A stretch of 64,000 nt of DNA from contig CAZTGZ010000011.1 of assembly GCA_964613385.1 (NCBI GenBank), positions 15,384 to 79,383 of the forward strand, read 5' to 3'. The position numbers and the translations under genes were made by a program. Under the pieces are notes generated by a model. The model was not told the origin of the DNA. It made no database searches and saw nothing but the letters and a program-made list of their open reading frames with translations. The stretch's first letter is position 1; the number at the start of each line of letters is the position of its first letter. Source of the DNA: CAZTGZ01 sp964613385 (lineage in GTDB: Bacteria; Bacteroidota; Bacteroidia; NS11-12g; UBA9320). Of this stretch, positions 26,053 to 33,782 are shown one piece after another.

Positions 26053-28395
26053 ATGGTGAAACAAATCCTGTTTTTAGCGGCATTGATTAGTTCGATTTCA
26101 GCCAAGTCTCAATTTTCGTTTCAAATAAGCGGAAACATTTCTGATAAAACTACCGGAGAAGCTCTCATGGGTGTTCAAGTCATTCTGGAAGGATGGCATG
26201 TGGAGTCTTTTACCAATAGATACGGACATTATAATATTTCTTCCCCCCCTCAAGACATCGTTCTCCGGATAGAATATGCCGGTTATGAACCTTATATTGA
26301 CACGTTGTATATAGAGAATGACCTCATTTTAAACGTCTCTTTAACGCCATCTGAGTCAGGTGAATTTGATCAGGTCAACCCACCGCGCAACCAAAATGAA
26401 GTCACGGATGTTCAGGGCAATCGAATTGATATGCCCATTCGGTTCACTCGCAAAATTCCTTACATGGTCGGAGAAACAGATCTTATTAAAGGGTTGCAGA
26501 CGCTGCCCGGAGTAAAATTCGGAAATGAAGGTTTTTCTAATTTGTTCGTGAGGGGTGGTAGTGCGGATCAGAATTTATTTCTTCTCGATGGGGCTCCCGT
26601 TTATTATTCGAACCATCTCTTTGGATTATTCAGCATTTACAATCCGGAAGCCATTAACAACGTTCAGCTGACCAAAGGTGGATTTACATCGCGCTATGGC
26701 GGACGTTTAAGTTCTGTAGTAGATATAACCACAAATGAAGGCAGCAGCGTTGGAAACCATGGCTCCGCTTCCTTGACTCCATTGTCGCTCAAATTGTCAC
26801 TTTCAGGAGGGTTTAAAAACAAGAAAACAACTTACGCCCTTAGTTTGCGTCGTTCCTATTTCGATCTGCTCATACGTCCTTTTTTCTTTGCCGCCGGCGC
26901 TGATTTTGCTGTTTATTTTCAAGACTTAAATTTTAAACTGGCACACACGCTGAATGATAAAAACAAAATTATCCTGAGCTATTATTACGGAAGGGATTTG
27001 ATTCGACAAGAGTTTTCCGAAACGGACACGACCAATACCAACACGGTTTCTAAATACAAATTAAGCAATCAATGGAATAATCAGGTTGGATCTATCAGGT
27101 GGAACAGTTCTCTAAATCGACGCTTGTTCATTTCCACTGCATTCATGTTCAGTAGATACCAAAATCAGGAGAATTTGTCGGAAGAAATCAAAATTAATGG
27201 AAATTCCCAGGGTATCGCCAGTGTGCTCTACAAAAGTGGTATCAATGACATATTGGTGCATTCAGATGCAGAATTTCATATGAGCAGCCAACATCATATT
27301 CGTTTTGGGCTGCAATCTTCCTTTAGAAATATTAATACTTCATATTTTGAAGAAGAAGGCAAGAATTTCCCGGCAGCTGAAGATTATTTATACACTTACG
27401 GCTCGAAAAAGAACCCAATAAGAAGTGAAATTGCCCTCTATGGGGAAGATGAAATAAAACTGAGCACTCAATTCAAAATAAATGGCGGATTACGCCTTGT
27501 GGTATACCGGCATGAAAGTTTCGCAACGCTCAAACCCGAACCCAGACTTCAGGTGCGTTTCCAACCTCATGACAACTACTCTCTCAAAGCATCCTATCAC
27601 AGGGTGAATCAATTCATACATCAGGTTAGTGCCAGCAACAATGGTTCTTTAAATACATTTTGGGCACCGGCAACTGCAGATATTAAGCCACAGTTCTCAG
27701 ATCAGATAACGTTAAATTATACGCGTTCATTCAACAACGGTTATCAGTTGCTCATAGATGCCTATTGGAAAAAGATGCAAAATCTAGTGATCATTTCAAA
27801 TGAGAGCGAAATTTTTGATATCAATGCAGATTGGGAAAAATATGTGGCGCAGGGAGAAGGCAGGTCATATGGACTAGAAATATTATTTAAGAAGAACTAT
27901 GGCAAAGTATCCAGTTGGTATGGCTATTGTCTGAGCAAAAGTGACCGAAGATTCGAGATTCTCAATCAAGGCGAGTATTTTCCATTTAATTTTGATCGCA
28001 GGCATCAAATTAATATGCTTTGGCAATTCTGGATGTCCGATCTCACTTCCATATCTACCAATCTGGTCATCGGTTCAGGAAATCCATTTACTTTGCCTCA
28101 GGGACGTTATATCGATATTGATGGTCGCGAAGTTCTGGACTATGGAAAACTGAATAATTATAGAACAGGACGCTATACGAGATTGGACATAGGATTAAAT
28201 AGAAACTATGGTGATTTAACCGATAAAATTACGCACGAACTTAACTTTTCCATCTATAATTTCTTCTTCCGAAAAAACCCCAGTTTAGCTTATGCGACAG
28301 AAATTACCGACTCATTCGGTAATAAATTATATAAGGCATACGAGGAAAGTTATTTCGTATTTATCCCGGGCGTTTATTACATCTTAAAATTTTAA
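26053..28395 (+). CDS. TonB-dependent outer membrane receptor with carboxypeptidase-like domain
   Basis: A 780-residue outer membrane transporter. The ATG at 26053 gives a clean signal peptide (MVKQILFLAALISSISAKSQ); an earlier ATG at 26023 would place extra residues before it and cover the -7 element. A carboxypeptidase-D regulatory-like domain follows (GNISDKTTGEALMGVQVILE), then a plug with LQTLPGVKFGNEGF, LFVRGGSADQNLFLLDG and TSRYGGRLSSVVDI, then a 22-strand barrel ending in aromatic F. It is FecA-type without a signalling extension. The DUF4249 lipoprotein starts one base after its stop. The ligand is unknown. Confidence 0.9.
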   Translation: MVKQILFLAALISSISAKSQFSFQISGNISDKTTGEALMGVQVILEGWHVESFTNRYGHYNISSPPQDIVLRIEYAGYEPYIDTLYIENDLILNVSLTPSESGEFDQVNPPRNQNEVTDVQGNRIDMPIRFTRKIPYMVGETDLIKGLQTLPGVKFGNEGFSNLFVRGGSADQNLFLLDGAPVYYSNHLFGLFSIYNPEAINNVQLTKGGFTSRYGGRLSSVVDITTNEGSSVGNHGSASLTPLSLKLSLSGGFKNKKTTYALSLRRSYFDLLIRPFFFAAGADFAVYFQDLNFKLAHTLNDKNKIILSYYYGRDLIRQEFSETDTTNTNTVSKYKLSNQWNNQVGSIRWNSSLNRRLFISTAFMFSRYQNQENLSEEIKINGNSQGIASVLYKSGINDILVHSDAEFHMSSQHHIRFGLQSSFRNINTSYFEEEGKNFPAAEDYLYTYGSKKNPIRSEIALYGEDEIKLSTQFKINGGLRLVVYRHESFATLKPEPRLQVRFQPHDNYSLKASYHRVNQFIHQVSASNNGSLNTFWAPATADIKPQFSDQITLNYTRSFNNGYQLLIDAYWKKMQNLVIISNESEIFDINADWEKYVAQGEGRSYGLEILFKKNYGKVSSWYGYCLSKSDRRFEILNQGEYFPFNFDRRHQINMLWQFWMSDLTSISTNLVIGSGNPFTLPQGRYIDIDGREVLDYGKLNNYRTGRYTRLDIGLNRNYGDLTDKITHELNFSIYNFFFRKNPSLAYATEITDSFGNKLYKAYEESYFVFIPGVYYILKF

Positions 28396-28396
28396 C

Positions 28397-29272
28397 ATGA
28401 AAACCATTTTACCAATATTCCTGATCTTAATATTGTTGGTTTCTTCCTGTATAGAACCCATAGATATTGATAGTTTACCTCAATATGTAAACAAAATCAC
28501 CATCAACTCCGAATTGAACAATCAAGAGAAAATAAGCATTCAACTCAGCAATAGTACCAATGCTTACAAATCTCAAACCCCGGCTTCCATTTCCGATGCC
28601 ACCATTGTGTTCAGAGAAAATGGCAATCTTAAGTTTCTCACGTATAATCCTACAACCACAGCTTACGAAGGGGACTTCATACCACAGGCCGGCAATACCT
28701 ATAACATTTCTATACAACATCCCAATTTCCCTGCTGTTTCTTCTCAGGTCCAGATTCCTGAAGCGCATCAAAACAAACAAGTTGCGTTGGTAATTAATGG
28801 CGGAATTGATGCGACCGGGGTCCCAAGTGACTTATTATCCGTAACCTGGAAAGACAATCCAAATCTGACGAATTATTATGAAGTCAGATTCACCTACTAT
28901 TCCGAAACTGTTCAAATGTTCATTCCTTTTGAATATCAGACCATAGATCCTGTTTTAACCGGAAATTCAGCGCTTAAAACCAATAATGGCGGGTATATAT
29001 TCGACGATCGACTCTTTAACGGACAACTGAAAACGCTTTCTGCCGTGGCACCTTTCGGTCTCGTCGGTCCGGGTTCTACCTATAAATATCAAATTGAACT
29101 TAAATCGCTGAGCGAAGACTATTTTAAGTATCTGACCACTTTACAACTATTTAGAGATGAACAGGATTTCAATACCGGAATCTTTGAAAATCCCATCGTG
29201 GTGCACAGCAACGTGAGCGGCGGCTTAGGAATTTTTGGCGGCCAGTTTGTATCGCGTGATACCTTGAATTAA
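28397..29272 (+). CDS. DUF4249 family outer-membrane lipoprotein
   Basis: A 291-residue lipoprotein. The lipobox is LLVSSC with Cys18 as the lipidated residue. The rest is beta-rich with DUF4249 features (ISDATIVFRENG, an Ig-like strand pattern and YEVRFTYYSE). DUF4249 proteins regularly follow TonB-dependent receptors in Bacteroidota and are thought to act as a surface lid or ligand-capture subunit, by analogy to SusD (inference). It starts one base after the receptor stop, so the two are one operon. It ends directly against the convergent cytochrome gene with no spacer. Confidence 0.85.
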   Translation: MKTILPIFLILILLVSSCIEPIDIDSLPQYVNKITINSELNNQEKISIQLSNSTNAYKSQTPASISDATIVFRENGNLKFLTYNPTTTAYEGDFIPQAGNTYNISIQHPNFPAVSSQVQIPEAHQNKQVALVINGGIDATGVPSDLLSVTWKDNPNLTNYYEVRFTYYSETVQMFIPFEYQTIDPVLTGNSALKTNNGGYIFDDRLFNGQLKTLSAVAPFGLVGPGSTYKYQIELKSLSEDYFKYLTTLQLFRDEQDFNTGIFENPIVVHSNVSGGLGIFGGQFVSRDTLN

Positions 29273-30361
29273 TTACGGTTTGCTGAAGGCAGGATTATGC
29301 ATCAACGTTGTGTCTGTCAGGGCTCTCAGAAATGCCAGCAAATCTGATTTGTCCTGAGCAGTCCATGTTCTCGGTATAGGCTTTCCACCGGAATCTAAAT
29401 GCTTCTTTAAATTGGGATCCAGGGTAGGGTAGTTATGGAATCCTTCATCATAAAAATCGAGCACTTCTTCCAGGGTCGAAAATCGTCCGTCATGCATATA
29501 CGGTGCAGTATAAGCAATATTAATTAAGGAAGGCGTTTTGAATTTCCCAATGTCCGATGGATTTCCGGTAACGCCATACAAACCCGGATCAGTGCTGGGG
29601 TCCGAATTCAATCCATTATTGATAAACCTGAAGCTGGTTACAAATACATTCACCTCGTGACAGTGAAAGCAATCACCCTTGTTCTCATCCAGAAAAACCT
29701 TAAACCCCCTGTTCTCGGCCGGTGTTCGCAGCATTTCTCCCAAACCCGGAACAATTTTGGGATTACCCGCAACCAGTGTCCTAAGAAACTGACTGAGCGC
29801 CTTGCTCACCCGGTCAGAATTAATTCCCTCACTTCCAAAGGCTTGGGTAAATAAAGTTGGATATTGAGAATGTGCCTTTAACTCCGAAATGGCATTTTCC
29901 AAATTTTCATGCATCTCAAATGGCAAAGTAATTGGACTGAGGGTTTGAGTTTCAAGCGCATTAAATCTGCCATCCCAATTATAACCATCTGCCCAGGCCA
30001 AATTAAACAATGGCATGGTATTTCTAAATCCATCGAATCCGTCAATTCCCTTGCTTACCTTAAAGCCGGCATGAGAAAATGCATCACTTTGTCTGTGACA
30101 TGTTGCACATGACATGGTATTGTCTCCACTGAGCATGGGTTCATAAAACAATCTCCGGCCCAATTCTACCCCTTCAACAGTCAGTGGATTTCCCGAAACC
30201 TCCGGCATAGGAGGGAAGTAGGATGGAATTTTCAACGTATAAGCCGTTGGTCCGGTTTTAGCAGTAGGCGACTGATTTACCAAGGGATCTTTCTGACATG
30301 AAATCAGCATCGATAACACCGCGGGGAATAGTAGAGTCTTCAAAAAAATGGAGCTATTCAT
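29273..30361 (-). CDS. Di-haem cytochrome c peroxidase-family lipoprotein
   Basis: A 362-residue lipoprotein of the MauG/CcpA family. A lipobox with Cys22 (SMLISC) anchors it; two c-type haem sites follow, CATCH at 85-89 and CFHCH at 231-235, with PYMHDGRFSTLEE as the usual distal segment. The family includes periplasmic hydrogen peroxide reductases and MauG-type oxidases. The orientation is opposite to the DUF4249 gene, and their stops abut. It is divergent from the second TonB-dependent receptor. It could detoxify peroxide or act on an electron donor in the periplasm; the exact role cannot be told from sequence. Confidence 0.88.
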   Translation of the reverse strand: MNSSIFLKTLLFPAVLSMLISCQKDPLVNQSPTAKTGPTAYTLKIPSYFPPMPEVSGNPLTVEGVELGRRLFYEPMLSGDNTMSCATCHRQSDAFSHAGFKVSKGIDGFDGFRNTMPLFNLAWADGYNWDGRFNALETQTLSPITLPFEMHENLENAISELKAHSQYPTLFTQAFGSEGINSDRVSKALSQFLRTLVAGNPKIVPGLGEMLRTPAENRGFKVFLDENKGDCFHCHEVNVFVTSFRFINNGLNSDPSTDPGLYGVTGNPSDIGKFKTPSLINIAYTAPYMHDGRFSTLEEVLDFYDEGFHNYPTLDPNLKKHLDSGGKPIPRTWTAQDKSDLLAFLRALTDTTLMHNPAFSKP

Positions 30362-30436
30362 TCGATTATGACATTCAACGTACCAAGATAAAGAATTAAT
30401 ACCGAATAATTAAATTAACATTGCGCATTCATTAAA

Positions 30437-32767
30437 ATGAAGCATTTTAAACTGATTTCATTCCTTTTCTGCCTATGCAATGGTTTGTTTTCCTACAGTC
30501 AAAACGCAGAAATCCGTGGCTTTGTTTATTCTGCCGACAAAGGCGAACCACTTTCATATGTTAACGTTTTTCTGAAGGAAACCAGACAGGGGATAGCCAC
30601 CGATGAAAATGGGTTTTATCATATCTCCGGAATAGAGCCGGGAACGTACACGTTGCTTTGTATTAGTTTGGGTTATGATTCAGCCGTTTTTGTAATTGAC
30701 GTGAAACCCGGAAGATTGTTGAAAAAGGATTTCTATTTAAAAGAGAGTGCCTACGATTTCAAGGAATTCAAACTGAGTGCTGAAAAACAGAAAAAACTGA
30801 CTCAAACCACCGTCAGTGAAATTAAGATAACACCCAAGCAACTCACCCAACTACCGACGGTAGGAGGTGAACCTGATCTGGTTCAATACCTGCAGGTTCT
30901 GCCAGGAGTGGTGTTTTCCGGCGACCAGGGAGGTCAGCTTTACATTAGGGGAGGGTCTCCCGTAATGAATAAGGTCCTCCTCGATGGAATGACGATTTAT
31001 AATCCCTTTCATTCCATTGGGCTATTCTCCGTTTTTGATGCGGATATTATCAAGTCCGCTGAGGTGTATTCTGCAGGATTTGGCGCTGAATATGGCGGAA
31101 GAATATCTGCCATTGTAGATGTTAAAACACGCGACGGGAATAAGAATCAGACTGCCGGAAAGCTTAATATTAACCCATTTACATCAAAGCTTTTGCTCGA
31201 GGGTCCTTTAAAAAAGTTTGAACAGGGAAAAGGCAACAGTTCATATATTGTTAGCTATAAAAATTCATATCTCCATAAGACTTCAAATTTGTTTTACAAT
31301 TATGTAGGACAGGATCAATTGCCGTATTCATTCAGTGATCTTTACGGAAAAATATCTTTAAATGCTGCAAATGGAAGCAAGGCCAACCTTTTCGGATTTG
31401 ATTACTCCGACAAAGTTGATTTCGTAAACACCACCTCATACGCCTGGCGATCCAAAGGTTTCGGTGGAAAGTTCCTGGTGATTCCGGATGGATCCAAGAC
31501 AATCATCGATGGGAATTTCTCCTGGAGCGGCTATTTAATCAATCAGAAAGAAGCAGATGATAAACCAAGAAGCAGCGGAATCAATGGATTTGATGCAGGA
31601 TTGAATTTCAATTATTTCATTGGTGACGACGAGCTCCACTACGGCCTTCAACTCACCGGTTTTAAAACCGAATTTAATATCTACAATAGTGCCGGGAGGT
31701 TCATTGGTCAGGAAGAAAACACCACGGAAATCAACGCATTCATTTCATTCAAGAAGATATGGAGGAAAATATTGATACTTGAGCCGGGATTCAGACTTCA
31801 GCACTATGCCTCACTGAACAACACATCCCCGGAGCCCAGGCTCAGACTGAAATACCACATTTCCAAAAATCTTAGATTTAAAGGCGCTGCCGGACTTTAT
31901 TCTCAAAATCTCATCAGTGCCATTTCAGATCGCGATGTAGTGAATTTGTTTTATGGATTCCTTTCAGGTCCGGATGATTTGCCCGAGCTTCTTGGCAATA
32001 AAGAAATCACCCATCGCATGCAAACTGCCAGACATGCCGTAGGAGGATTTGAAATTGATCTGGGTGAGTTTATAGAATTGAACATTGAAACATATGTGAA
32101 GGACTTTACTCAAATCGCCAATATCAACAGAGATAAGATCTATGATGACAATCGGGAAAATGCAGACCAACCGGAATATCTGAGAAAAGATTTTATCGTA
32201 GAAACCGGCGTTGCCAAAGGATTTGATATTACCTGCAAGTACAACAACAAGCATTTGTATATTTGGTCAGTTTACAGCTATAACCGTGTAAATCGATATG
32301 ATGGAATTCGCCGATATCAACCACATTTTGACCGTAGACATAACATAAACCTTGTGGTATCCTACGGATTTGGCAAAATGCATGACAAAGATTTTGAATG
32401 GGAATTTAACACCCGCTGGAATTTTGGAAGTGGATTTCCTTTTACACTTACTCAAGGATTTTATGAAAATCTGGATTTTTCAGATGGGGCTACAACGGAT
32501 TACACCAAGGAAAACGGAAGTTTGGGCATAACCTACGCCGACTTGAACACTGGCCGTTTGCCTTACTATCACCGATGGGATATATCTTTGAGAAGAACCA
32601 TTTATCTCAAATCCCAAAATACCAAATCTGAAAGGCGCTTGGAAATTAATGCCAGTTGTACCAATGTATACAACCGGGATAATATCTTTTATTTTGATCG
32701 AATCGCGTACAAACGAATCAACCAATTGCCCATCCTGCCAAGTTTGGCACTAAGCTATAAGTTCTGA
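30437..32767 (+). CDS. TonB-dependent outer membrane receptor with carboxypeptidase-like domain
   Basis: A 776-residue receptor. A signal peptide (to about residue 22) is followed by a CarboxypepD_reg-like domain (GFVYSADKGEPLSYVNVFL), a plug with LQVLPGVVFSGDQGG, LYIRGGSPVMNKVLLDG and GAEYGGRISAIVDV, and a barrel ending ...LALSYKF. It differs clearly in barrel sequence from the receptor at 26053 and has no DUF4249 partner. It is the only receptor divergent from the cytochrome c peroxidase gene, with a 75-base spacer. Its end is 2 bases from the convergent 77-residue gene. Ligand unknown. Confidence 0.9.
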   Translation: MKHFKLISFLFCLCNGLFSYSQNAEIRGFVYSADKGEPLSYVNVFLKETRQGIATDENGFYHISGIEPGTYTLLCISLGYDSAVFVIDVKPGRLLKKDFYLKESAYDFKEFKLSAEKQKKLTQTTVSEIKITPKQLTQLPTVGGEPDLVQYLQVLPGVVFSGDQGGQLYIRGGSPVMNKVLLDGMTIYNPFHSIGLFSVFDADIIKSAEVYSAGFGAEYGGRISAIVDVKTRDGNKNQTAGKLNINPFTSKLLLEGPLKKFEQGKGNSSYIVSYKNSYLHKTSNLFYNYVGQDQLPYSFSDLYGKISLNAANGSKANLFGFDYSDKVDFVNTTSYAWRSKGFGGKFLVIPDGSKTIIDGNFSWSGYLINQKEADDKPRSSGINGFDAGLNFNYFIGDDELHYGLQLTGFKTEFNIYNSAGRFIGQEENTTEINAFISFKKIWRKILILEPGFRLQHYASLNNTSPEPRLRLKYHISKNLRFKGAAGLYSQNLISAISDRDVVNLFYGFLSGPDDLPELLGNKEITHRMQTARHAVGGFEIDLGEFIELNIETYVKDFTQIANINRDKIYDDNRENADQPEYLRKDFIVETGVAKGFDITCKYNNKHLYIWSVYSYNRVNRYDGIRRYQPHFDRRHNINLVVSYGFGKMHDKDFEWEFNTRWNFGSGFPFTLTQGFYENLDFSDGATTDYTKENGSLGITYADLNTGRLPYYHRWDISLRRTIYLKSQNTKSERRLEINASCTNVYNRDNIFYFDRIAYKRINQLPILPSLALSYKF

Positions 32768-32769
32768 AT

Positions 32770-33003
32770 TCAGATTAATTCGGGATTCTCCGTGTGAGAT
32801 TCTTCCAGAATAATATTAACCGATGTTGGATCCGGGTCACTTTTTGCTTCTCCCATAAATTCCAAGGTCTGCAAACATTCGAGATAGAATTGCTTCAATT
32901 CAGGAACTGATTCAATCATTTCTCCAATCCTAAGGAGTTCGTTTTCAGGAAGTTCGCGATAAATGTAAAGTAAAATAGTTTCTTGTGTAACAGTAGCGTT
33001 CAT
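32770..33003 (-). CDS. Small hypothetical protein following the ECF sigma gene
   Basis: A 77-residue soluble protein, rich in Glu and Leu (ILLYIYRELPENELLRIGE, VPELKQFYLECLQTLEF). It has no membrane segment and no zinc-binding HxxxCxxC motif, so it is not a classical anti-sigma factor. It starts 36 bases downstream of the ECF sigma stop on the same strand, so probably shares its transcript. Similar short acidic proteins are regularly seen after this sigma type in Bacteroidota; function unknown to me. Confidence 0.65.
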   Translation of the reverse strand: MNATVTQETILLYIYRELPENELLRIGEMIESVPELKQFYLECLQTLEFMGEAKSDPDPTSVNIILEESHTENPELI

Positions 33004-33039
33004 AGGCTTGTTTTCCCTAAGAACGCCAATATTACAATT

Positions 33040-33621
33040 TTATTGCAAACTCAGAGATTTTTCTCCAATCAGTTTTCTCATGTTGGTTAAAGCATATCGC
33101 ATCCTGCCCAAAGCAGTGTTTATGCTTACCTGAGTAATTTCGGCGATCTCCTTGAAACTCAAATCTGCATAGTGTCTCAATACGATTACCTCTCTTTGCT
33201 CTTCCGGCAATTGTCGGATCAATTCTCTGATGGTTTCTTCTTTCTGCTTTCTGATTAAAGTGTCTTCCCTGTTTTCCTCAGCTATGTAAATGGTACGAAA
33301 AACGTCTTCACCATCCGCATTGGTTATCATAGGCATACGTTTGGTGCGTCTGAAATGATCAATGGATAAATTTCTCGCGATGCGCATTACCCATGGTAGA
33401 AACTTTCCCTCTTCATTATAGCGACCACTTTTCAATGTTTTAACCACCTTAATGAATGTCTCCTGGAAAATGTCTTCAGCCATATATCTATCATGAACTA
33501 TCATAATAATGGCGGTGAAAATTTTTCTCTTATGCCTTTTGATAAGCATTTCCAAACAAGCTTCATTGCCCCCAATGTAGAGACGAACTAACTCCTGATC
33601 GTTGATTTGATTGGCTTTCAT
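33040..33621 (-). CDS. ECF RNA polymerase sigma factor
   Basis: A 193-residue sigma-70 family protein with only regions 2 and 4. Region 2 has the core-binding/-10 recognition helix YMAEDIFQETFIKVVKTL and FLPWVMRIARNLSIDHFRR; region 4 has LPEEQREVIVLRHYADLSFKEIAEITQVSINTALGRMRYAL, a helix-turn-helix for -35 recognition (quoted in parts). It lacks the FecR-type anti-sigma partner common for iron receptors. The 77-residue gene follows on the same strand. Its target genes cannot be stated; two TonB-dependent receptors lie close by. Confidence 0.92.
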   Translation of the reverse strand: MKANQINDQELVRLYIGGNEACLEMLIKRHKRKIFTAIIMIVHDRYMAEDIFQETFIKVVKTLKSGRYNEEGKFLPWVMRIARNLSIDHFRRTKRMPMITNADGEDVFRTIYIAEENREDTLIRKQKEETIRELIRQLPEEQREVIVLRHYADLSFKEIAEITQVSINTALGRMRYALTNMRKLIGEKSLSLQ

Positions 33622-33782
33622 ACACTTTTCTTTTTACGAATACGACTAAAAAAATTATGGTAAAAAGTAAAAGTGTATGTCTATAGGCGTGACTAATTAT
33701 TGTCTAATGTAAACGCAAGATAATTAAGAATTTTGAATTAACCAAATTAATTTTAAACAGCAAAGTTCTCATCTTTGCACCA

